Shown here in pieces: positions 45,049 through 50,935 of a stretch of DNA of 50,935 nucleotides. The notes beneath the pieces are model-generated. The model searched no databases, was not told the DNA's origin, and saw only the letters and a program-made list of their open reading frames with translations. Source of the DNA: Acetobacter sp. DsW_063 (GTDB lineage: Bacteria > Pseudomonadota > Alphaproteobacteria > Acetobacterales > Acetobacteraceae). Position numbers and translations under genes: made by a program. Positions within the stretch are counted from its first letter, which is position 1; each line of letters starts with the position of its first letter. Location of the stretch: contig NZ_JOPL01000070.1 in the NCBI RefSeq assembly GCF_002153745.1, positions 1 to 50,935 of the forward strand, read 5' to 3'.

Positions 45049-46580
45049 TGCGTTTGACGAGCTTTTCTTCTCCCACCCGTGTCGAGTGCGCGGAGGCCTG
45101 GGGACGAGGCGAGGCCACGGTGATCTACGCCGTGGAAGCGGCGGACCTGTTGACGCCGGTCGCCGCCTACATGCGTCTTGTCGCATTGAACCGGCAGGGC
45201 GGACGCAACACGCTGCTGCTTGAATCGGTTGAAGGCGGCGTATCGCGCGGGCGCTATTCCGTGATCGCGCTTGAGCCCGATCTCGTATGGCGCTGCCACG
45301 ACGGAAAAGCCTCCATCAATCGGACGCCGGGCGTCGATCCGGAGGCGTTCGCGCCGCTGGAGACCGCGCCGCTGGACAGTCTTCGAGCACTGATCCATGA
45401 GAGCCGTCTTGAGTTGCAGGACGGATTGCCCCCGATGACGGCGGGGCTGTTCGGATATCTCGGCTACGACATGGTTCGCCAGATGGAGCGGCTGCCTGAC
45501 GCGCCGCCCGACGATCTCGGATTGCCCGAGGCGATCCTCATGCGGCCGGGTCTGTTTGCGATCTTCGACTCGGTGACTGACGAACTGATCCTCGCAGCGC
45601 CAATTCGTCCCACCGATGGTTCGACGGCCGAAGCCGCATTTGATCGCGCAGAGGGTCTGATCGCCCGCGCGCGGGCCAGTCTCGCCGCCCCTCTGACGCC
45701 GCCGCAAGATACGCATGTCAGCGCCATCCAGCCGCCGCGTTCGACGTTTTCGGCGGCGGAATTTGAGGCGATCGTCGCGCGTATTCAGGAATATATCGCT
45801 GCCGGCGATGCGTTCCAGGTTGTGCCTAGTCAGCGCTTCACTACGGAATTCGGGCTGCCGTCACTGTCGCTTTATCGCGCGTTGCGGCGCGTCAATCCGG
45901 CGCCGTTTCTGTTCCACCTCGATTTTGGCGGGTTCTCTCTGGTTGGATCGTCGCCGGAAATTCTGGTTCGTCTGCGCGACGGCAAGATGACGGTGCGTCC
46001 ACTGGCGGGAACCCGCCCGCGCGGTGCGGACGCCGCGGAAGATCTGCGCCTTGAACAGGATCTGCTCGCTGATGAGAAGGAGCGGGCGGAGCATCTGATG
46101 TTGATCGACCTTGGGCGTAACGACGTTGGACGTGTCGCGGCGCCAGGATCGGTGAAGGTCACGGAGAGTTTCGTGATCGAGCGTTTCAGTCACGTCATGC
46201 ACATATCATCGACGGTCGAAGGCGTGCTTCGTCCCGAACTGGAGGCGCTCGATGCGCTGGTCGCTGCGTTTCCGGCAGGGACTCTGACTGGGGCGCCGAA
46301 GATCAGAGCTATGGAGATTATCGACGAGGTCGAGCGCTCACGACGTGCGACCTATGCCGGTTGCATCGGGTATTTCGGTGCGGGCGGGGACATGGATACG
46401 TGCATTGGCCTGCGCATGGCGGTGGTCAAGGACGGGAAGATGCACGTTCAGGCCGGATGTGGCGTCGTCGCGGACAGCGTGCCGAAGCTGGAGCGTGAGG
46501 AGACAGAGCACAAGGCGCGCGCTCTGTTCCGTGCTGCTGATGAGGCCGTGCGCGTCGCCATGCGAAACAGGGGCGACTGA
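45048..46580 (+). CDS. trpE: anthranilate synthase component I
   Basis: Makes anthranilate from chorismate with glutamine-derived ammonia; first step of tryptophan synthesis. The 510-residue protein has the LLLES feedback-site motif near residue 61, and the C-terminal chorismate-binding half with VVPSQRF, SPEILVRL, LAGTRPRG, EHLMLIDLGRNDVGRV, TLTGAPKIRAMEII and QAGCGVVADS. The start overlaps the ppiD stop by one base, so it is translationally coupled; no trp leader peptide or attenuator is visible. The partner trpG is not adjacent downstream. Confidence 0.97.
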   Translation: MRLTSFSSPTRVECAEAWGRGEATVIYAVEAADLLTPVAAYMRLVALNRQGGRNTLLLESVEGGVSRGRYSVIALEPDLVWRCHDGKASINRTPGVDPEAFAPLETAPLDSLRALIHESRLELQDGLPPMTAGLFGYLGYDMVRQMERLPDAPPDDLGLPEAILMRPGLFAIFDSVTDELILAAPIRPTDGSTAEAAFDRAEGLIARARASLAAPLTPPQDTHVSAIQPPRSTFSAAEFEAIVARIQEYIAAGDAFQVVPSQRFTTEFGLPSLSLYRALRRVNPAPFLFHLDFGGFSLVGSSPEILVRLRDGKMTVRPLAGTRPRGADAAEDLRLEQDLLADEKERAEHLMLIDLGRNDVGRVAAPGSVKVTESFVIERFSHVMHISSTVEGVLRPELEALDALVAAFPAGTLTGAPKIRAMEIIDEVERSRRATYAGCIGYFGAGGDMDTCIGLRMAVVKDGKMHVQAGCGVVADSVPKLEREETEHKARALFRAADEAVRVAMRNRGD

Positions 46581-47096
46581 GAATAGGTTCATATGAGGGC
46601 CGGAGCGCGCTTTCGGCGGTTGTTTCTGGTCCCTCGCCGAAAAAACGAGCCCCAGAGTTACTTGCCTCGCAATAGAAGCCGTCTCTGTTTTTATTTTAGT
46701 AAGGCGTTGGGCAGAATTTTCTTAGCCAACAGGCTTTATGCCGCGCATGGGTTGGGTTGAGCGGATCATTTTAGGGTAGTTGATAAGAATAAAAAATGTT
46801 GATGGGTGAGGTGATACTCACGTTTTAAACCCATGAAGTTTTAGAGAGAGCCATCAAAGGCTTGAGTCGCAGCGTTTTGCCAAATTTCACAGTGACAAAC
46901 TCAAGCCAACCTTCGTAATTCTGCGCGCTTCGTGTAGATTTTCGTCCGGTTTGACTGGCGGAACGCCGCATTGCTTTTTGTGTTTGCATCGATACAGGCA
47001 CAATGAGTGTATTTCCGTATTGTAGCTTTCGGTACTGTGGTAATGGCGAGCGTAAGCGCATGTCGCGCAGGTTCAATCGAAGATTGAGGTTCTATC
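46581..47096. other. spacer downstream of trpE
   Basis: About 515 bases. An 8-bp hairpin (TTTCGGCG 46611-46618 with CGCCGAAA 46635-46642) may end trpE transcription. A nested dyad (ATGGGT..ACCCAT around GTGAG..CTCAC, 46802-46834) ends in GTTTTA. A minus-strand 83-codon frame (46825-47076) is translated without a recognisable domain and is not called. The rest appears empty. Confidence 0.35.
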
Positions 47097-47657
47097 GTGC
47101 CCGTCACGCTTGGCGATCTTGGTCCGCGCATATGCATTCTGGGACCGTCCAATAGCGGTAAATCGACGCTCGCGGACATGATCGCCCGCTCTCGGGGACA
47201 TGCGCCAATTCATCTTGATCAACTTTATCACATGCTTAATACGGATTGGCGCCCGAGGCCTGTCGAAGAATTCGTGACCCTTCACGATGCGGCAATCGCT
47301 GATGAGCGTTGGGTCATGGATGGAAATTACTCCAGGTGCATGCAGCAGCGTTTTGCCCGTTCTACCGGGGTGATTTTGCTTGATGTTTCAACTGTGACCA
47401 GTCTGGTCCGCTATCTTCGTCGATCATGGGGGAAGCGCGATCGTATTGGTGGACTGGATGGTGGGGCGGACAGCGTCAAATGGGATATGATTCGTCATAT
47501 CGCCGGTGCAGGAAGAGAAAACAGGAGACGCTATCGGTCTATATTGGCGGGGGTATCCACGCCGACGATTGAACTGACGTCGTCGCGCCAGATAACTCGC
47601 TTCTGCCAGCAGGAAGGGCTCTCGCGGGGGAACGTAGTCGCCGAACTTCTTAGCTGA
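47097..47657 (+). CDS. P-loop kinase-like protein (adenylate-kinase/FlaR-like)
   Basis: A 186-residue nucleotide-binding protein. The Walker A motif is GPSNSGKST (16-24); HLDQLY, WVMDGNYS and a Walker-B-like VILLDVS follow, then an Arg-rich lid (RRSWGKRDR). The layout matches the group annotated as DNA topology modulation FlaR or adenylate-kinase-related proteins, whose substrate is unclear. GAGG lies 7 nt before the GTG start. It is monocistronic. Confidence 0.8.
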   Translation: MPVTLGDLGPRICILGPSNSGKSTLADMIARSRGHAPIHLDQLYHMLNTDWRPRPVEEFVTLHDAAIADERWVMDGNYSRCMQQRFARSTGVILLDVSTVTSLVRYLRRSWGKRDRIGGLDGGADSVKWDMIRHIAGAGRENRRRYRSILAGVSTPTIELTSSRQITRFCQQEGLSRGNVVAELLS

Positions 47658-47977
47658 TGGCTGGTGATGATCCTGCTCGTGATTGTGACGTCACTGTGCA
47701 GCCGTGTGCATGGTGATTCGTATATCTTTTGATCAGAGATTTTTTTGCGGGAACTGACTTTGAGAAAGTTGATTGCCGAATTTGTGATTTTCCTTACAAA
47801 TTCTATGAAAATTTGTGAAGAGTTGTCTCTTGCGCGAACAATTGGACGACAGTGCGCACTTGTTATCAAATCGCGTGGATATATTTTCTCTTTATTTTTA
47901 CTGATCGTCGCCGCGAGAAAATTTCCTTCGTATTTATATAAAATCGTAGATGGCGGAAGTTTTGGTCAGCAAACGCT
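47658..47977. other. AT-rich convergent spacer
   Basis: About 320 bases between the P-loop gene and the TetR gene. It contains the 10-bp palindrome GTGACGTCAC near 47688 and several T runs. No gene is recognised. Confidence 0.35.
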
Positions 47978-48604
47978 CTATGCGGGTGATAGCAAGTCGG
48001 ATTGCAGTTCCATTACCAACCGAAGAATCGGAACAAGAGGCTGCTTCCCGTCGATGCGAATCCACTCGTCGAGTGCAGTTCGAAAGGCTGCTATCCCTGA
48101 ACGTGCGGCGACACGCGCCGAGAGCGCCCGGTCGTCTGATGGCGGTAGCCGTCGAGACAGGGCATTGGCGAGGCTGTCCTCCCACTGCGCGTATTTCCTC
48201 AGGCTGACAGGCTGAAGCGCAGGCGTGTGTTCGATGAGCACGACGAAAGCCAGCGCCTTCGCTTCAGTAGGCGCAATGTGAGGAATCACAGCTTCCAGCG
48301 CATGCCTTATCAACGTTTGAGCGGAACACCCGTCGGGACAGGCGTCCACCGTGGCTGCCAGAACCGACGTCATCTGCAACGTCCAGGCGGTGACGATGTC
48401 TGCCTTGGTCGGGAAATACCGAAACAGCGTTCGTCGTGAAATTCCCGCTGTGGCTGCTATTTCATCCACAGTCGTCTCATCAAAGCCCTGACTGGAGAGC
48501 AGGGACATCGCGGCGTCTACAAGCGCATCGTGCGTTTCGATGCGACGTTGTTCACGTCGGGATAGTGGGGACTCAGGTGACGAGGGCAAAATCTGTGGCT
48601 CCAT
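47978..48604 (-). CDS. TetR-family transcriptional regulator
   Basis: A 208-residue repressor-like protein. The N-terminal HTH (about residues 44-68) is TVDEIAATAGISRRTLFRYFPTKADIV, and the C-terminal part is the ligand domain of the MftR-like group. The ATG at 48604 starts MEPQILPSS; 28 upstream codons in frame look unconserved. No strong ribosome-binding site is visible. It is divergent from the Rieske oxygenase gene with about 500 bp between, so that gene is the obvious candidate target. Confidence 0.88.
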   Translation of the reverse strand: MEPQILPSSPESPLSRREQRRIETHDALVDAAMSLLSSQGFDETTVDEIAATAGISRRTLFRYFPTKADIVTAWTLQMTSVLAATVDACPDGCSAQTLIRHALEAVIPHIAPTEAKALAFVVLIEHTPALQPVSLRKYAQWEDSLANALSRRLPPSDDRALSARVAARSGIAAFRTALDEWIRIDGKQPLVPILRLVMELQSDLLSPA

Positions 48605-49107
48605 GGTGGTCGTTCTTTTGAAACGCTGTCGTTCGTCTCGAAAGGCTGCGTGCGAAAAACCGCAGTCAACGGCCAGCGAGAATATCATGTGCTAACGGAG
48701 CGGGATTGCTCGGTGACACGGCGTCGAAGCGCGCCATAAAATTAACTCCTCTCTTACTGCGCTACTGCGGGTGATGGGCTGTAGAATTGGTCACCTGTTT
48801 AGGCGTCGCCCGAATGGGGCAGCTGTTCAGGTTAAAGCGTCGGGCTGGCGGCGTGTCTATGCAACAATTCGTTTGTCGGGACATCTGTCAATCGCGCCCC
48901 TGAGCAGGGTCTGCGGCCCTCCCCCGAATCTCGATGGTCTATATTTTTACTGCGGCCCAAATTTATAGATAAGTATTTTCGACAGTGAGCAAGGTGGAAA
49001 GCTTTTCTGTAAGATCTCTTCTCTTTCTGGCATGAAGTGGGCAAGTTTCTGCTACGATCACTACCGTAACGATCAACAAGGCAGGCCGATATCCTCAGGG
49101 GGCGCCA
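48605..49107. promoter_or_regulatory. divergent region between TetR and Rieske oxygenase genes
   Basis: About 500 bases. Next to the TetR start a 19-bp near-direct repeat begins with GTCGTTC at 48609 and 48628 and includes GAAA(C/G)GCT; it may be the operator. Around 48780-48840, CACCTGTTTAGG and CAGCTGTTCAGG are near repeats in a stretch that recalls insertion-sequence ends. AGGGGGC precedes the oxygenase ATG. Confidence 0.4.
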
Positions 49108-50160
49108 ATGTCAGCAACGCTTCAGTCCTCGCCGTCGAGTGCGCCTCTGTTGCCGAGAGGCTGCACTTTCGAGCCAGCCGACTGGCGCATACTCGCCGGC
49201 TGCTGGCATCCCGTAGCGCTGGTTCGTGACATCGGAGCCAAGCCGCTGGGTGTGACCCTGCTGGATGCCCCCCTCGTGGTCTATAGGGCCGGCAAGGAAA
49301 TCGTGATCGCCGACGATCTCTGCCCACATCGCGGCGTGCCCCTTAGTATGGGCGTCGGCGATGGGGAAACCGTAGCCTGCGCTTATCACGGGTTCCGGTT
49401 TGGGGAGGGGGGGCGTTGCGTTCGCGTGCCGGCGCATCCAGACAGCGGCATCCCGAAGAAGCTGAATCTGAAGACGTACCCTGCTGTTCAGCGCTACGGG
49501 CTGATATGGACCTGCCTTGCGCATGAAGGTGTCGCGACTATTCCTCCAATGCCGCATTGGGAGGATGAGGGGTTCCAGCGGATTACCTGCCCCTCGATCG
49601 ACATCGCAGGCTTTGCGGGGCGACAGGTGGAGGGGTTTCTCGACGTTGCGCATTTCGCCTTCGTCCATACGGAGACGTTTGCCGACCCGGAGAACCCTGT
49701 CGTGCCGTCATATACACCGAAGTTGACAGAGGACGGGTTCGAGGCCGAGTGCCGCAGCAGCGTGGGCAATTACCCGATCGGCCACTCCGATTGGCGATTG
49801 CCGGGATTTGAATGGTTGCGGCATTTTCGTCTGCATACGCCCTTCACCGCCACGCTGGAGATACATTTCCCTCGCGACGGGAGATTGGTCATTATGAACG
49901 CGGCATCGCCTGTCTCCGCGCGCATGACGAGAATGTTCGCGCCGATTTGCAGGAATTTCGATACGGATCAGTCTGTCGATGCAGTCTATGAGTTCAATCG
50001 GCGCGTATTCGAGGAAGATCGAGCGCTTGTTGAAGCGCAAAAGCCTGAAAATCTCCCGCTCGACATCGCTCTGGAAGCGCATGTGATGGCTGATCGCAGT
50101 TCAATCGCTTACCGTCGATCATTGAGAGCGATGGGCTTAAGCTACTTTTTCACCGCTTGA
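49108..50160 (+). CDS. Rieske non-heme iron oxygenase (vanillate-demethylase-like)
   Basis: An aromatic ring-hydroxylating or O-demethylating oxygenase subunit of 350 residues. The Rieske [2Fe-2S] cluster binds Cys72/His74 in CPHRG and Cys91/His94 in CAYHG. The catalytic iron site is EGFLDVAHFAFVH: His182 and His187, with the bridging Asp179. Electrons would come from a separate ferredoxin reductase, which is not next door. The class acts on methoxylated aromatics and similar substrates. Control by the divergent TetR protein is likely. Confidence 0.9.
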   Translation: MSATLQSSPSSAPLLPRGCTFEPADWRILAGCWHPVALVRDIGAKPLGVTLLDAPLVVYRAGKEIVIADDLCPHRGVPLSMGVGDGETVACAYHGFRFGEGGRCVRVPAHPDSGIPKKLNLKTYPAVQRYGLIWTCLAHEGVATIPPMPHWEDEGFQRITCPSIDIAGFAGRQVEGFLDVAHFAFVHTETFADPENPVVPSYTPKLTEDGFEAECRSSVGNYPIGHSDWRLPGFEWLRHFRLHTPFTATLEIHFPRDGRLVIMNAASPVSARMTRMFAPICRNFDTDQSVDAVYEFNRRVFEEDRALVEAQKPENLPLDIALEAHVMADRSSIAYRRSLRAMGLSYFFTA

Positions 50161-50331
50161 CGTGCGCCATTGCGATGTGTGCGATTTCGGCGATTTTCTG
50201 AAAAGGTAGTTTTTGAATTGGGAGGCGTTTTTACGCAAAGACACTTTTATTCTATTATACAAAAATGAATGTTATTTTAAAAAGTATACTCCAAGAATAA
50301 TTGTGTTTCTATGTGATAATTTTGCGCGTTG
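50161..50331. other. AT-rich spacer
   Basis: Very AT-rich sequence downstream of the oxygenase gene and of the pseudogene on the other strand. No gene is seen. Confidence 0.4.
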
Positions 50332-50667
50332 TCAGTCCTGAAATACTGCTCGGACATCAGAGCCTTGAAAACGGCGAAAAAGATTGTGGTGTCCTATGCA
50401 CGCACTGAGCGGCGGGCTGCTCATTGAGCCATTGCCACTTTGGCATGTCGAGTAAGGAAACATCAGAGTAAGACGGAGGACGGCGTTGTCTTGGGTATCG
50501 CTTCCCTAACCAATGACAATAGCCTCCGTGTCGTCGCGTAAGACAGCGCCGCACCAGATGCTTGCGTAAGCCCTCATAGTGATCGAGCCAATTAGAGTGG
50601 TATTCTCGGCAATGAAGCCTGCGTGCGGTGAAATCTCTGGGGTTCGGCCGTCAAGTTCGTGGAGCAT
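50332..50667 (-). pseudogene. gamma-carbonic anhydrase-like (left-handed beta-helix) pseudogene
   Basis: GGAG lies 6 nt before an ATG at 50667. The frame then reads a textbook gamma-carbonic anhydrase start: MLHELDGRTP, ISPHAGFIAENTTLIGSIT, ASIWCGAVLRDD, then IVIG. A TAG (50508-50506) falls where the family has the Glu of IGEG, and the frame resumes as GSDTQDNAVLRL, the usual S-x-x-QDNAVL block. After that the sequence decays; only ACIGHHNL resembles a later helix turn, and the next in-frame stop comes at 50332. The intact family is about 170-180 residues, so the gene is both interrupted and short, and the zinc histidines cannot be placed. Confidence 0.8.
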
Positions 50668-50935
50668 CCGTCACTCCGCATCGGCGCTTTCGTCCGGAGG
50701 ACAATCTTTACGCACGGATTGAAGCTATTTGAAGAAAAGCGGCGCCGACGACCTGGGAATCCTGTAGCCTCAGGATGAGAATCTGCCGCTGCTCTGATTG
50801 GTTGAAAATAGAGGTAGAAAGTGGATCGCGAAAAACTCTGACGACCCTGGTGAGGTCCTGTGTTCTAGGCTCAGGACTCATTCTTTAAGATAGAAGATGA
50901 AGGATGCGGCGATGTGGATTGCGGACATGAATGTA
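50668..50935. other. right-edge region, possibly an insertion-sequence end
   Basis: No gene is recognised. Two TCCTG-n-CAGGA dyads lie at 50760-50775 and 50856-50876, the second extended to GTCCTG/CAGGAC. The last 40 bases could start a plus-strand open frame that leaves the window, which would fit an insertion sequence beginning near 50855. Too little is visible to decide. Confidence 0.3.

Noticed and set aside
46825-47076. 83-codon minus-strand frame after trpE, considered as a transposase remnant
   Set aside because: No transposase motif (DDE or HTH) could be seen and no flanking inverted repeats were found.
50357-50554. 65-codon minus-strand frame
   Set aside because: It is a frame-shifted reading of the gamma-carbonic anhydrase pseudogene.

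Overview
The window looks like a chromosomal segment of an acetic acid bacterium (family Acetobacteraceae, Alphaproteobacteria). The evidence is GC-rich coding sequence with AT-richer spacers, an Acetobacter-type alpha-amino acid ester hydrolase, a SAM-II riboswitch (an alphaproteobacterial class) ahead of metZ, the order tpiA-secG-pyrG-kdsA, a metal-type KdsA, and three large TonB-dependent receptors. No prophage, integrase, complete insertion sequence or CRISPR array is visible. Genus cannot be fixed from this sequence alone.

Layout. 0.3-6.5 kb: a siderophore-type TonB receptor, a secreted alpha-amino acid ester hydrolase and a lipoprotein alpha/beta hydrolase. 6.8-9.6 kb: metZ, apaG and folE on the minus strand; metZ is preceded by a promoter and a SAM-II riboswitch, which no open reading frame reveals. 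10.1-13.2 kb: tRNA-Gly(CCC), a DUF2501 periplasmic protein, a cytochrome b561, a DUF1653 protein and two exported proteins of unknown function. 13.3-14.9 kb: overlapping thiS-thiG-thiE. 15.7-23.3 kb: a second TonB receptor, an ScfR/RamB-type short-chain acyl regulator with a TTTGCAAA site at its own start, acetyl-CoA synthetase, and a small Ser/Thr-rich protein whose leader carries stacked hairpins. 23.5-27.3 kb: rplM-rpsI, then a translationally coupled pair (unknown envelope protein and an NDUFA9-like NAD(P)-binding protein).

27.7-39.1 kb is the accessory part. It holds a YtcJ-type amidohydrolase, an ArgE-type deacetylase, a LysR regulator, DUF1028, RidA, a third TonB receptor, an MFS transporter and a member of the histidine ammonia-lyase superfamily. 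The lyase has lost exactly the Ala-Ser-Gly tripeptide that forms the MIO cofactor. Together these genes look like an uptake and catabolic island for an N-substituted, probably histidine-like or betaine-like, amino compound. It is the best candidate here for an undescribed system.

39.1-46.6 kb is housekeeping: kdsA, pyrG, secG and tpiA on the minus strand, then ppiD-like and trpE on the plus strand. A 10-bp hairpin buries the pyrG ribosome-binding site. 47.1-50.9 kb holds a P-loop kinase-like protein, a TetR regulator divergent from a Rieske oxygenase, and, near the right edge, a gamma-carbonic anhydrase pseudogene on the minus strand broken by an in-frame stop.

Functions are assigned from motifs and remembered family features. 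No database search was possible, so family-level calls are firmer than substrate calls.
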